DNA of 64,000 nucleotides from Alicyclobacillus acidocaldarius subsp. acidocaldarius Tc-4-1 (GCF_000219875.1 NC_017167.1:310001-374000), one strand, 5' to 3'. Counted from the stretch's first letter, positions 50,421-60,007 are shown. Numbers and translations are program-made. Notes: a model not told the origin generated them from the letters alone.

Positions 50421-50458
50421 AGCCGACAGCCCTTCCCTGGGCTGCCGGCTTTCTTTTT
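50421..50458 (+). terminator. Terminator after surface protein 2
   Basis: AGCCGACAGCCC (50421-50432), loop TTCCCT, GGGCTGCCGGCT (50439-50450), then TTCTTTTT. Confidence 0.9.
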
Positions 50459-50463
50459 GCTCA

Positions 50464-51741
50464 TCAGAACATCACTTGGAATTCCTTCAACTCGCCATGC
50501 TCCACGTACAAGAACCGCCCCGGTTTGTCCGGCGGGAGTTTCTCTGCACCGGAGATGCCGAGGATGGTCCGAGAGGCGATCTCGTCATCCACGCGCCCGC
50601 AGATGCGCCAAACCTGTTGGCGGATCTGGGAACCGAGGATTTCAGCTGTCGGATACTGCGCCGAGAGCAAGAGCGCAATGCCCGTCGCGCGCGAGGCCAA
50701 GGCGAACCGCTCGAGATATGCATGGGCACGGGTACGCATGTCCTTCTCATCCTTGCCGCCCGTGCTCGACGTAAAAATCGACAGCTCGTCCACGACGAGA
50801 AGGCTCGGTTTCTGCTCGAGCAAGAAGCCGCGTTCATGCGCTTCCCGAAGCGACGAGACGCCCGCTTCCTTGAGTTTCGTCAAACGCTCCCGGTGGGTCG
50901 CCCAGAGCGCTTCGAGGAGCGGCAGTGCGTCCTGCGGAAACTCCTTCATGGGCTCAGCGAGCCGCGGAAGGAGTTCCAGATAGTCCACGCCGCCCTTGGG
51001 GTCGACGAGGTAGACGAGCCAACCGCCTTCGAGGGCCTGCGTCATGATCAGGCGTATAAGCGTCGACTTCCCGCTGCCGGTGCTTCCCGCGATCAGGAGG
51101 TGCGGCCAAATGGGAAGGCGCCAGAACACCTTCCCATCATGGCCATAACCGAGGAGAAATGACATGCGGGCTACTGGATGCGCGTCCTCATCATCGCGAT
51201 CGCGTTTGACCTTCGGTTTCGGAAGTCGGCGCGCGCCGAGTTCGCGACTTGTCGCTTTCACGACTTGGTCCAGCGAACCGGAAGCGAGCACCAGATGCAC
51301 ACGGTCGCGGCGCTTCGGGTCCTGCGACACCGATCGGAATCGCTCGACGCCAAACGACGCGCAGAAGGGATCGGTGATCTCGGGCTTCTGCCAAATGGAA
51401 GCCGGAAGCCCTGCCACAATAAGCTCTACGTCACCGTTGGCGCGCTCTTTCACCCGAACTAGCGTCGGGCGTCGATAGCGTGGATTGTCCCAGAGATTTG
51501 CGCGTCGAAGCGCCTCCTCAAAGGAGAAGGCGTCGACGATTACGCGGTTGCGGTCGAGCCAGCCGGTCCAAGCGAGATACACTGTGAACACGGCGGGAAC
51601 GCCAAGGAACCACGCGAGCCATTGCCAGCGTTCTGGGCCATGTGCGAGATGAAGGCCCATCGGGAGGGCTTTGAGTCCGTGGCACACGAGAATCTTGGCG
51701 GATACCATCGGAGTCATGAATAAAACTGGTTGGCGACGCAC
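50464..51741 (-). CDS. Second FtsK-type translocase, N-terminally shortened
   Basis: 425 residues, near 85-90% identical by eye to the translocase at 39615-40976, with the same ATPase motifs (AGSTGSGKST, LVDPKGGVDY, LLVVDELSIF). The N-terminal cytoplasmic tail and part of the first helix are missing: homology starts at RRQPVLF and an in-frame TAG stands just upstream of the only GTG, which has at best a weak AGGAA site. No second rep gene follows. It is probably the leftover of another copy of the same kind of element, and may be inactive. It converges on surface gene 2 as its paralogue converges on the glycosyltransferase. Confidence 0.8.
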   Translation of the reverse strand: MRRQPVLFMTPMVSAKILVCHGLKALPMGLHLAHGPERWQWLAWFLGVPAVFTVYLAWTGWLDRNRVIVDAFSFEEALRRANLWDNPRYRRPTLVRVKERANGDVELIVAGLPASIWQKPEITDPFCASFGVERFRSVSQDPKRRDRVHLVLASGSLDQVVKATSRELGARRLPKPKVKRDRDDEDAHPVARMSFLLGYGHDGKVFWRLPIWPHLLIAGSTGSGKSTLIRLIMTQALEGGWLVYLVDPKGGVDYLELLPRLAEPMKEFPQDALPLLEALWATHRERLTKLKEAGVSSLREAHERGFLLEQKPSLLVVDELSIFTSSTGGKDEKDMRTRAHAYLERFALASRATGIALLLSAQYPTAEILGSQIRQQVWRICGRVDDEIASRTILGISGAEKLPPDKPGRFLYVEHGELKEFQVMF

Positions 51742-51978
51742 TTCACGCGATTCCTATGGGAATAAAGTAGCAATGAGATCAAAGAATTGATCCCCGCCCG
51801 AAGTACGCGTATTCAAGCTTATTGTCTCCACCACCTTCTTGTAGTCATCTCATCCCATAAAGGATGGCAGGACAGGAGCTTGTCCTCATAGGACAAGCTC
51901 TGTTTGGGCTCGGAATGGTGTGAGGACAGCAGATTGCAGGCTGTGATCACATGCGAGCCGGCAAATTGCTTTCTTAGG
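51742..51978. other. Intergenic with perfect hairpin
   Basis: No gene seen. GAGCTTGTCC (51876-51885), loop TCATA, GGACAAGCTC (51891-51900) forms a perfect 10-bp stem followed by TGTTTG, possibly a terminator of lost sequence. Confidence 0.5.
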
Positions 51979-53446
51979 TGAGCCTTTTGCAGAATGACTG
52001 ATTCCATCGCGAGCAAAAACGACGTACACTTGTCGTGAAAGATAACCAGTTCCACAAAAACCCTTTTCTGTTGTGTGATCAATCACATCCCTTCAGTGGT
52101 GCCCGTTCGAAGCGTCAGGTTAAGCCACCTGCTCGATACGATTCGTCCGGTGCATCGCCAGAGCAGATGCCAAGAGCACAATCGCGTGGATGTACGCATG
52201 TACGGTGACTTTCTCGATACCCCGCACATGCAGGTCGTCAAGCATGAGCTGTTCTTTCAACCGTGAAAAGCAGCGTTCCACTGCGGTTCGTTCATCATAG
52301 AGCATCTTCCATGTGCGGGAACCGCGATGTGGATTCGCATATCGACGGACGTCCTCATCGATGTGCTTCTTCACAACCATGCCATAGTTCGATGCAGAAC
52401 ATGCTGCCATGCCAAGCGGACAATCGACATGTCCTGTCGCGTGCGGACAGCGAAACTTGAGCCAGTCGCCCTCTGCACCCCAATACGTCATCCGATACCC
52501 CATCGTGCAACGGGGCGTTCCGTCGAAATCCATCCCTTCCGGCGGCTCTCTCTCATTCCGGCGATTCAGCGGGATGAGAGCCTGAGCGCCCAACGCGCGA
52601 GCGGCTTCGTAGTTTTTCGTCTGGTCGTATCCTGCATCCATCAACACGAAGCGAATCCGCCAATCTTGGCGATGGAGCTCCTCCATCAAGGGAATGGCCA
52701 TCTCTCCATCGTAGACGTTTGCTGGCGTTACCGTGAGCGCCATGGGAAGTTCACTCTTGGCATCGACCGCCAAATGGACCTTGTAGCCAAACCACGCCAG
52801 CTTGTTGCCAAAGGCATCGAACTTCGCGCCCCAGTTGGCCCGATTGGAGGGCTGGACACCTGAGCGTGGGTGTTTTCTCTCATAAGCATGGATGGCCGTG
52901 CTGTCGATGGCGACGTGTTCGCCCTCGATGAGCCCTTCGTCACGGCATTGACGCACCAAGTCAGCAAATAGCGTCGCTGCAATCCCTTTGTTCACAATGG
53001 CCTGAAAGACGCGGCTTAGGGTCGAGACGGACGGAACAGGTTCGTGAAGGGAGAACCCGCACTGGTAACGGAAGCGCAAATCGGTCTCCAAACGTCGATG
53101 AAGCTGCGTGAAGCTCGAGATGCCCTCAAGGGGGGCCACGAGAAATGCTCGCAAGATGGCTTCTCGAGAGATGGGCTTTGCCCCTTGGGGTGTCGAACTT
53201 CTCAGCTTCGCGGCATACGGACTCAAATCGAGTGCGGAGAAAAACCGTTCACGCCGCTCCGAAGGGTCAATTTCCATCCATTCGTCAAAGGAAAAGAGCC
53301 ATGTCTGTCGAATGTACACGTTGGACTTCGCCCCCTTGAAATGGTTTGCTGGATACCATTTTCTTTCTCTCAAGTTGGGGTGAAGTCCTTCTTTGTGCTC
53401 GAAAAACCCTTGCCGCACAAGGGCCCGTGATTCTGCAAAAGGCTCA
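51979..53446. mobile_element. Complete IS5/IS1182-like insertion sequence
   Basis: Terminal inverted repeats of 17 bp match perfectly: TGAGCCTTTTGCAGAAT at 51979-51995 and its reverse complement at 53430-53446. The 1468-bp element carries one leftward transposase. The right end agrees with where homology to the fragment at 59541-59937 stops. No clear target duplication was found. Confidence 0.85.
52120..53418 (-). CDS. IS5/IS1182-like DDE transposase
   Basis: About 432 residues. The N-terminal DUF772-like region (FSALDLSPYAAKL, FTQLHRRLETDLRFRYQCGF) is followed by a DDE core: first Asp in EHVAIDSTAIHAYE, second in RFVLMDAGYDQ, Glu in DERTAVERCFSRLKEQ. GTG at 53418 lies inside the element. 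An upstream extension to 53493 would begin outside the terminal repeat and is not used. The segment GYKVHLAVDAKSELPMALTVTPANVYDGE is typical of this group. It appears intact. Confidence 0.88.
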   Translation of the reverse strand: MRQGFFEHKEGLHPNLRERKWYPANHFKGAKSNVYIRQTWLFSFDEWMEIDPSERRERFFSALDLSPYAAKLRSSTPQGAKPISREAILRAFLVAPLEGISSFTQLHRRLETDLRFRYQCGFSLHEPVPSVSTLSRVFQAIVNKGIAATLFADLVRQCRDEGLIEGEHVAIDSTAIHAYERKHPRSGVQPSNRANWGAKFDAFGNKLAWFGYKVHLAVDAKSELPMALTVTPANVYDGEMAIPLMEELHRQDWRIRFVLMDAGYDQTKNYEAARALGAQALIPLNRRNEREPPEGMDFDGTPRCTMGYRMTYWGAEGDWLKFRCPHATGHVDCPLGMAACSASNYGMVVKKHIDEDVRRYANPHRGSRTWKMLYDERTAVERCFSRLKEQLMLDDLHVRGIEKVTVHAYIHAIVLLASALAMHRTNRIEQVA

Positions 53447-53526
53447 GACTTTAACTCAGAGCTCGAGGCTCGAGATATAATGAGATTAATCATGATTCCT
53501 AAAAAGCACTGAGAGGGGTCGCACGC

Positions 53527-55440
53527 ATGGAGGAGCGTAAATCAGTGTCCAACTCAGTAACTGCTACACGTCCGAGACGACGGCGTCAACGATTACATCT
53601 AAACCTTCGCAACCTCGTGAGCCACCTAGAACAGGCAGAATCCACGGAACAGCAAATCGACATGATGCTCAAAGCGACGAGCGCCATCTTCCAGAGCGAT
53701 ATATCGATCGTCTACATCCGTAAGGATAACCAAGAGCTGTTTTATCCACATGCGTGTGCTCTCACTTCGAATCAGCAGAATATTTTGTCACAAGTCCCGA
53801 TCGCTGCGTGCTGTCGACGCATATTAAGTTGGCCATTTCGATGGCCTTCCGATGACAGAGAGCCAGCGCTCCTGCATTGCGCCTTCTTCGATAATATGGA
53901 TAAAATGGGGTTTTCGACATGGTTCTCATTACCTCTTTCGATCAGTGGGTTCCCCTTAGGCATCATCGCTGTTGGCTATTATCATTTTCAATATCTTGTT
54001 GACGACGTGGGGCATATCCTATGGGAATTCGCACAGGATGTTGCTCAGGCACTCGTTCCAAACCTACCGGAAGTGCTTCGCCAAGCCGTGCGACACGAGA
54101 CTCCGGAGCTTCCAGACGCTCCGTATCAACAGAAAATGCGGCGGTTTTTGTCGAACCACTATCAGCTCACAAGTGCACTGTGGACCGACGACGGACTACA
54201 TTCAATCGCGCACAGCGTGAAGCAGATGTTGAATCGTCCGACCGCAGTTCTAGATCGATTTCAATCCGTGTTATCTATCTGTCCAGAGGATGCGAGGTGG
54301 CATCAGCTTCTTCATCAGGTCAAACACTGGATGACACTTCGTTCGCCCTTTCAGGAGACGATGTGGCCACTTCCTGTGCGGACCGAACTCGAAGATCAAA
54401 CGACTTTTGTTGTTGCGCCGATTCAGACAGGTGACGTGATACACGGCTACCTCGTCATTTGGGAGAATAGTGCGCAATTGGACGACCTTGACCTAATCGC
54501 TGTGCAAGAGGCCACGATGGCACTCGCCGTTCACTTTTACAAGCGAGGGTTTCAAATCCAAAGGCGCGGCCACGGGTTTCAAGAGCTCTTCAACTTCTTG
54601 CTCGATCAACCGGAGGCGTGGGGTGCAGCGGAGTCGGACGCGGCGCGCGCTGTCGGCTGGGACGTGGAGGCAGAGCAGCGCTTGCTCGTCGGCCTACCCA
54701 GTGCGCAATCGGTTTTGACCCACCCAGCTTACCTAGAACACTTGTCGGTTCTTGTGGACCATCTGCGCAGTCGCTTGGAAACGGAGTTCCCTCAAATTCT
54801 CGTCGCACGCCGCCATGAAGCCATTGTTTTGTCTTTGCCCGTGTCAATGCCTTTCGAAGAAATTGAACGCCTTCTGAATTCGATACAGACAATATCGCTT
54901 CACATGACGGGCCGCCTGTCAAACCACTTATCTGCTCGTCTGTTTTCGGAATTGGTGGAGCATATGAGATTCGGAATAAGCGGCCCCTGTACTCATCCGA
55001 GCCAGATTGTAAGCGCATTCGAAGAAGCATCATTCGCTTGCCGTTTGGCCCCCTTTATCACGCCGACGGAGCGAATCCTTTTTACAAAGGACGTGCAACT
55101 GTATCATTTGCTTCGGCCAATCGCAACTTCTCCAAAGGCGAAGCACTTCGTATCAGAGACAGCAGATCTGCTTCGTGCATACGATCAGCAGCATGGAAGC
55201 GAACTATTTAAAACACTTGAAGTATATTTACATCACAACTGTAACCTGACAGACACTTCGACAGCGCTCTACATTCACCGGACTACACTTCAATATCGAC
55301 TGAAAAGGATTGAGAGTCTCCTTAATAGGTCTCTAGACGCCGCTGAGTCCAAGCTAGAAATGCAACTTGCCATCATATTCAGAAAAATCATGGATGCAGA
55401 ACAGGTGATGAATTCGGTATACGATCCATTTTCCGACTAA
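53527..55440 (+). CDS. PucR/CdaR-like transcriptional regulator
   Basis: A 637-residue regulator. The C-terminus ends with the PucR-type helix-turn-helix: TALYIHRTTLQYRLKRIESL (about residues 575-595). The N-terminal two thirds resemble GAF-type sensor domains (residues about 40-170 and 230-330, for example FDNMDKMGFSTWFSLPLSISG), and a GGDEF-like central fold typical of the family lies before the HTH. ATG at 53527 follows GAGAGGGG. PucR/CdaR proteins usually activate catabolic or sugar-diacid operons in response to a metabolite. Here the target is not adjacent: the gene is marooned between insertion sequences and AT-richer than its surroundings. Confidence 0.85.
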   Translation: MEERKSVSNSVTATRPRRRRQRLHLNLRNLVSHLEQAESTEQQIDMMLKATSAIFQSDISIVYIRKDNQELFYPHACALTSNQQNILSQVPIAACCRRILSWPFRWPSDDREPALLHCAFFDNMDKMGFSTWFSLPLSISGFPLGIIAVGYYHFQYLVDDVGHILWEFAQDVAQALVPNLPEVLRQAVRHETPELPDAPYQQKMRRFLSNHYQLTSALWTDDGLHSIAHSVKQMLNRPTAVLDRFQSVLSICPEDARWHQLLHQVKHWMTLRSPFQETMWPLPVRTELEDQTTFVVAPIQTGDVIHGYLVIWENSAQLDDLDLIAVQEATMALAVHFYKRGFQIQRRGHGFQELFNFLLDQPEAWGAAESDAARAVGWDVEAEQRLLVGLPSAQSVLTHPAYLEHLSVLVDHLRSRLETEFPQILVARRHEAIVLSLPVSMPFEEIERLLNSIQTISLHMTGRLSNHLSARLFSELVEHMRFGISGPCTHPSQIVSAFEEASFACRLAPFITPTERILFTKDVQLYHLLRPIATSPKAKHFVSETADLLRAYDQQHGSELFKTLEVYLHHNCNLTDTSTALYIHRTTLQYRLKRIESLLNRSLDAAESKLEMQLAIIFRKIMDAEQVMNSVYDPFSD

Positions 55441-55749
55441 GTAGTCGGACAAATTTTAACATAAAATGTTCGGGCTAAAGAATAACGTACCATATCCAGC
55501 AGAGTTACAAACGCTTACATCTGTTTACTATCCTGAATCCGTGACAGGGCCGATGGAAAGAGGCTGATGTGTGTTCTCGCAAGCCCCTTCACTGCGATTT
55601 CACGGATGTACATTCAATTTTCTTAGGGATTGTGAATATCGGTTGGAGCCAGTGCGGCGAAAAGGCAGATGTCCCCCCTGGACTCGTGAATGGTTGGTTC
55701 GGTTTCCATGTCAGGTCATATGCAGTGTCTTTGCTCGACACAGTTCACG
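55441..55749. other. Intergenic and IS1380 3' flank
   Basis: About 130 bp of AT-rich sequence after the regulator with no gene, then a stretch that is probably the 3' non-coding flank of the IS1380 fragment. No complete feature is supported. Confidence 0.4.
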
Positions 55750-56073
55750 TTACGCAAAGGCCAAGTACAATCGCCGAAATGCCGGGAGCCATCGATTCCC
55801 GTACCCCAATTTCAGCTTGGTCTGTCTGGCGTGTCGCACCATCTTCGCAGCCAGTGTCATCAGGTTCTGAATCACAGTCCGGATCCGGCGACGTTCTGCC
55901 TTTTTTCGTAGCGGCGCATCATTTCGCTTCAGACTCTCCTGGCCGATCACTCGCAGCAGATTGTACGCCACGCATACAAAGTGCAATACCAAGTTGTTCG
56001 TGGCGAATTTGCCCGAGGGCAGCCGCTCGGCGTCCAGATCCGTCTTGATTTCGCTGTGGAACTGTTCCATCAC
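55750..56073 (-). pseudogene. IS1380-family transposase, C-terminal fragment
   Basis: About 107 codons matching the C-terminus of IS1380 transposases: EQFHSEIKTDLDAERLPSGK, then LHFVCVAYNLLRVIGQESL and a basic end. The upstream part is cut off exactly at the left end of the IS1634 copy at 56074, so that insertion truncated it. Confidence 0.85.
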
Positions 56074-56451
56074 CCCGACTTCGACACTTGGTAGTCATAC
56101 AAAGTCCCACGAACCCATGGCCGACGCGGGTTCGTGGGACCTGTGGATAACTCGCGTAGTGTCTACAGCCCTCTTGCTCGAGGTTCTACCTTCAGGATCC
56201 TCGGTGGTTCCTTGATCCTCAAGGCTCGCAGGATCTCCCGCTGCGCCTCTGTCGTCTCTGTCCGCTGCACGACAATCCCTTCCAGCGTGCTCTTCGTCAC
56301 CCGGTGCATCGCTTGCATGTGAGAGCGGATGTCTGACCATGTCCGCCCAGTTTGGACCTCCGCGATGCGCACCAACAACAAGGCCAGCCAGCAAAGCAGC
56401 ACATGCGACCGAATGCGCTCGTCCTTCCGGTGATACATGGGACGGATGTCC
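56074..56451. mobile_element. IS1634 left-end fragment
   Basis: Nearly identical to the left end of the element at 7517 (CCCGACTTCGACACTTGG onwards), through the hairpin and the transposase C-terminus (minus strand). It breaks at GGGACGGATGTCC, where the IS66 end begins. It keeps the transposase C-terminal tail that the 7.5-kb copy has lost by indel. Confidence 0.93.
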
Positions 56452-56531
56452 GTAAGCGTAAACTGAGACCCACATGGCTTCATCCTCTCGTCGCTTGAAA
56501 TGTCATCATCAAGCCACGGGAGGGTTCTTGT

Positions 56532-56864
56532 ATGCGAGAGCACATGTCTCACCAGGAGCGTCGTGAGCTTTGGCGTGAACGTATCGCTGCCTTCTACGAC
56601 AGCGGCCAGTCCGCCAGTCAGTTTTGCGCTGAGCACGGTCTGAAACCCCATCAGTTCTGGTACTGGCTTCGCCGACTACGAAACGAAACCGCACCTGGCA
56701 CGCATGACACGACGTTCGTGTCGGTCGTGACAACCTCTTCACCTTCGGACGCAGGCCGTTCGCCCCTGACCCTGCGCATTGGTTCGGTCGAGATTGACGT
56801 CCGTCCCGGCTATGACGCGTCGACACTTGCTGAGCTCATTCGGCTCGTGATGCATGTTTGCTAG
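56532..56864 (+). CDS. tnpA: IS66 TnpA (accessory protein)
   Basis: About 110 residues. The N-terminal IS66 Orf1 helix-turn-helix region HQERRELWRERIAAFYDSGQ, SQFCAEHGLKPHQFWYWLRR is followed by a short C-terminal domain with LRIGSVEIDVRPGYD. Required with TnpB for transposition in the family. ATG at 56532 or 56544; GGGAGGG upstream favours the first. The stop overlaps the tnpB start. Confidence 0.88.
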   Translation: MREHMSHQERRELWRERIAAFYDSGQSASQFCAEHGLKPHQFWYWLRRLRNETAPGTHDTTFVSVVTTSSPSDAGRSPLTLRIGSVEIDVRPGYDASTLAELIRLVMHVC

Positions 56865-57220
56865 CCTTCGACTGGACTTCGGATCACCGCGTGTATCTCG
56901 CCTGTGGCGCCACAGACATGCGCAAATCCATTGACGGACTCGCCGCACTCGTTCAGGCGTCGTTTCAACTCGATCCGTTTTCGCCATGCCTGTTTGTCTT
57001 CTGCAATCGGCAACGGGACAAGCTCAAAATCTTGCACTGGTCGCACAACGGCTTTTGGCTGTACTATCGGCGCTTAGAGCGCGGTCGATTCGATTGGCCA
57101 GAGACAGGAGATGCCAAGACCATGGTGATCACACGGCGAGAGCTGAACTGGCTCCTGGATGGCCTGCCGCTCGAGCAGCCGAAAGCGCATCGAGCTGTGC
57201 ATGTCCGTTCTGCGATTTAA
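56858..57220 (+). CDS. tnpB: IS66 TnpB (Orf2)
   Basis: 120 residues with the IS66 Orf2 signature VYLACGATDMRKSIDGLAAL and LFVFCNRQRDKLKILHWSHNGFWLYYRRLERGRF. Begins with TTG overlapping the tnpA stop by seven bases, so it is translated by coupling. Normal length. Confidence 0.92.
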   Translation: MLAFDWTSDHRVYLACGATDMRKSIDGLAALVQASFQLDPFSPCLFVFCNRQRDKLKILHWSHNGFWLYYRRLERGRFDWPETGDAKTMVITRRELNWLLDGLPLEQPKAHRAVHVRSAI

Positions 57221-57269
57221 GTAGGCCACCTCAGCAGGAATCGGATCTAGGCCGTCGAATGCTTAGGGC

Positions 57270-58895
57270 ATGACGCAGGAGAACGGCACCATCCTCATGA
57301 CCGAACAAGAATACGAAGCCCTTCAGCGAGAAAAGGAGCAATTGCGCCAACAGGTGGCCTACCTGGAGGAGCAGATCCATCTGCTCCGTCATCGTCTGTT
57401 TGGGGCTTCCAGTGAAAAGCGGCGCAAGACCCCGGCTGAGTCGGACAGCGTCCAGCTCCCGTTGTTCAACGAAGCCGAAGTCGAGGCGGACGCCCAACCT
57501 TCGGAAGAGACCGGGGAAGCCGATGCAGAAGTGACGTCGGAAGGCGTGGAGACGGAGACCATCACGTATGAGCGCCGGAAGCCTCGTGCGGCACGGGAGC
57601 GTGACGCCTGGCTGTATCAGGGCGAAGCAGACGAGGTCGTCGAATACCGACTGTCAGATGACGAGCGAGTCTGCTCGAAATGTGCGGGTGAGCTTCACGA
57701 GATGAGCCGTGAGATCACGCGACGCGTGAAAATCATCCCGGCGCAGATGAAAAAAGTCGAGTACGTGCGGTACGTGTACGCCTGCCGGCACTGTGAAGCG
57801 CAGGACGTGGAGACCCCTGTGGTGCGCGCGCCGATGCCGAGGCCGGTGCAGGCGAAGAGTCTCGCGACGCCAGAAGCGGTGGCATACGTGATGACGAAGA
57901 AGTTCGTCGACGGGATGCCATTGTACCGGCAAGAGCAACAGTTTGCGCGGCACGGGTATCCGCTGTCCCGCCAAACGCTGGCGAATTGGGTGGTGCACGC
58001 GGCGGAGACGTGGTTAGAGCCGCTCTATGCGAAACTTCGCCAAGTGCTCCTGGCTCAGCGCTATCTGCATGCGGACGAAACGACTCTGCAAGTGTTGCAT
58101 GAAGCCGGGCGCGCGGCGCAGACCCAGTCGTACATGTGGGTGTACCGGAGCGGTATGGACGGACCGCCTATGGTCCTGTACGACTACCAGGAAACGCGGA
58201 GCGCGGAGCATCCGCGACGGTTCTTGGCAGGGTTTCAAGGGTATCTGCACGTGGATGGATACGCGGGCTATGAGGGCTTGCCGGATGTCACCCTTGTAGG
58301 ATGTTGGGCACATGCGCGGCGAAAGTTTGACGAAGCCCTAAAGGCAGTGCCTCCCAAGGAGCGAAAGGGCAAGACGGCTGCCGAAGAAGGATTGTCGTAT
58401 TGCAACGCGCTGTATGCGGTGGAGAAGAAGCTGAAGAACGCAAGCGCCGAAGAGCGACAACGTGTGCGGATGGCCAAAAGTAAGCCCATCCTGGACGCGT
58501 TTTTGGCATGGCTTGAAAAGCAGGAACAGCAGATGTTGCCGAAGAGCGCGTTAGGACGGGCGGTGAATTATGGCCTGAAGCAGTGGCCCAAGCTGATTCG
58601 GTACGTCGAAGACGGGCATTTGGAGATCGACAACAACCGATGCGAGCGGTCATTGAAGCCGTTTGTGATCGGACGGAAGAACTGGCTTTTTGCCAATACG
58701 CCGCGAGGAGCACGGGCCAGTGCTGTGACATACAGCATCGTGGAGACAGCGAAGGAGAATGGACTGAATCCGACCGCGTATTTGACGTATCTCTTTGAAC
58801 GGATGCCGAACATGGACCTCAAGGATGAAGCGGCGTTCGAGGCATTGTTGCCTTGGTCAGAAGGGCTCCCTGATGGGATTCGAGTGAGAAATTGA
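57270..58895 (+). CDS. tnpC: IS66 transposase TnpC
   Basis: 541 residues: N-terminal coiled coil (LQREKEQLRQQVAYLEEQIH LLRHRLFG), an acidic linker, a zinc-finger region (VCSKCAGEL, ACRHCEAQ), the catalytic domain (LHADETTLQVL with first Asp, YLHVDGYAGYEG with second, DNNRCERSLKPFVIGRKNWLF with Glu) and the C-terminal segment NGLNPTAYLTYLFERMP. All parts look intact, so this element may be active. Confidence 0.93.
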   Translation: MTQENGTILMTEQEYEALQREKEQLRQQVAYLEEQIHLLRHRLFGASSEKRRKTPAESDSVQLPLFNEAEVEADAQPSEETGEADAEVTSEGVETETITYERRKPRAARERDAWLYQGEADEVVEYRLSDDERVCSKCAGELHEMSREITRRVKIIPAQMKKVEYVRYVYACRHCEAQDVETPVVRAPMPRPVQAKSLATPEAVAYVMTKKFVDGMPLYRQEQQFARHGYPLSRQTLANWVVHAAETWLEPLYAKLRQVLLAQRYLHADETTLQVLHEAGRAAQTQSYMWVYRSGMDGPPMVLYDYQETRSAEHPRRFLAGFQGYLHVDGYAGYEGLPDVTLVGCWAHARRKFDEALKAVPPKERKGKTAAEEGLSYCNALYAVEKKLKNASAEERQRVRMAKSKPILDAFLAWLEKQEQQMLPKSALGRAVNYGLKQWPKLIRYVEDGHLEIDNNRCERSLKPFVIGRKNWLFANTPRGARASAVTYSIVETAKENGLNPTAYLTYLFERMPNMDLKDEAAFEALLPWSEGLPDGIRVRN

Positions 58896-58976
58896 AAATT
58901 ACAAAAGCCCTGCCCGATTGACGGCAGGGCGTCTTCGTGAATGCGATGCGCAAGGTATGGTTCGGTTGACGCTTAC

Positions 58977-59204
58977 ATCTGCTCGACCAATCCGCTGGAG
59001 CGCCTGAATCGGGAGATGCGGAGGCGGATGGACGTCGTGGGCATCTTCCCCAACCGGGACGCGGTGTTGCGACTGGCAGGCGCGATTTTGCAGGAGCAAC
59101 ACGAAGAGTGGCTCGTGGCACGGCGGTACTTCAGCTTGGAGTCGATGGCCAAGCTCAAACCGAACAAGCCCCAGCTCGCAGCGGCAGCCCTGTTACAAAA
59201 ATAG
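58977..59204 (+). pseudogene. IS256-family transposase, C-terminal fragment
   Basis: About 75 codons of a mutator-type transposase C-terminus: [47 protein letters not shown]. It starts exactly at the IS66 right end. The rest of the element's 3' region may continue to about 59424. Confidence 0.85.
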
Positions 59205-59540
59205 ACACATGAGGCGAGGTGGTGCTAACCCACGCACATCGAGGCTTTGGCCCTAACGACTTAGAATCGACCGGCGAGCGCTCCGTCAAGGGCGCCCGAG
59301 GGGCGAGCGAAGCGTCCCTTGACGAAGCGTGAAGGCGGTCGATAAGGTTCCCAAGGGTCAAAGCCGACCATGTCACACATGAGACACGCAACGGTGAAAT
59401 TCCACCACTTGACGAGACACTACCCTACTGCGTGCAGTTTAAATTCTTTGTCGTACTTCTGTGTCACAAGGGCTCACCTCGAATTCAATTTATTTTTACA
59501 TTCTCGATTCGCCCTGTCCACATTTTGATCCTAACATCAG
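59205..59540. other. Intergenic, IS256 tail and unassigned sequence
   Basis: The first about 220 bp is probably the IS256 3' non-coding part. It includes a GC-rich inverted stretch around TCGACCGGCGAGCG... and CGTGAAGGCGGTCGA (59268-59342). The remainder is AT-rich with no gene. Confidence 0.4.
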
Positions 59541-59937
59541 AGGGAGAACCCGCACTGGTAACGGAAGCGCAAATCACTCTCCAAACGTCGGTGAAGCTGC
59601 GTGAAGGTCGAGATGCCCTCAAGGGGTGCCGCGAGAAATGCGCGCAAAATCGCTTCTCGAGAGATGGGCTTTACCCCTTGGGTGTCGAACTTCTCAGATT
59701 CGCGGCATACGGACTCAAATCGAGCGCGGAGAAAAACCGTTCACGCCGCTCCGAAGGGTCAATTTCCATCCATTCGTCAAAGGAAAAGAGCCATGTCTGT
59801 CGAATGTACACGTTGGACTTCGCCCCCTTGAAATGGTTTGGTGCATACCATTTTCTTTCTCTCAAGTTGGGGTGAAGTCCTTCTTTGTGCTCGAAAAACC
59901 CTTGCCGCACAAGGGCTCGTGATTCTGCAAAAGTCTC
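59541..59937. mobile_element. Fragment of the IS5/IS1182-like element
   Basis: About 95% similar by eye to 53047-53446: right terminal repeat (GATTCTGCAAAAGTCTCA) plus the N-terminal transposase coding sequence on the minus strand (RQGFFEHKEGLHPNLRERKW). It stops at GGGAGAACCCGCACTGG; the rest of the element is missing. Confidence 0.9.
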
Positions 59938-60007
59938 AGGTGTATAGTTCCGGCCATCAATACGTCGAAGACCACATCACAATGGAGCTTAGGTCCACTA
60001 CTAGAGT

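Larger units (their letters stand above)
56452..58976. mobile_element. Complete IS66-family element
   Basis: 2525 bp with typical IS66 ends: left GTAAGCGTAAACTGAGACC, right (reverse complement) GTAAGCGTCAACCGAACC. It carries tnpA, tnpB, tnpC in order. A hairpin GCCCTGCC (58909-58916)/GGCAGGGC (58925-58932) follows tnpC. The flanks (GGATGTCC left, ATCTGCTC right) are not the 8-bp duplication usual for the family. Confidence 0.93.

Noticed and set aside
51876-51900. Perfect hairpin as an IS end or attachment site
   Set aside because: The true terminal repeat of the neighbouring IS lies at 51979, and no second copy of this hairpin sequence was found in the window.
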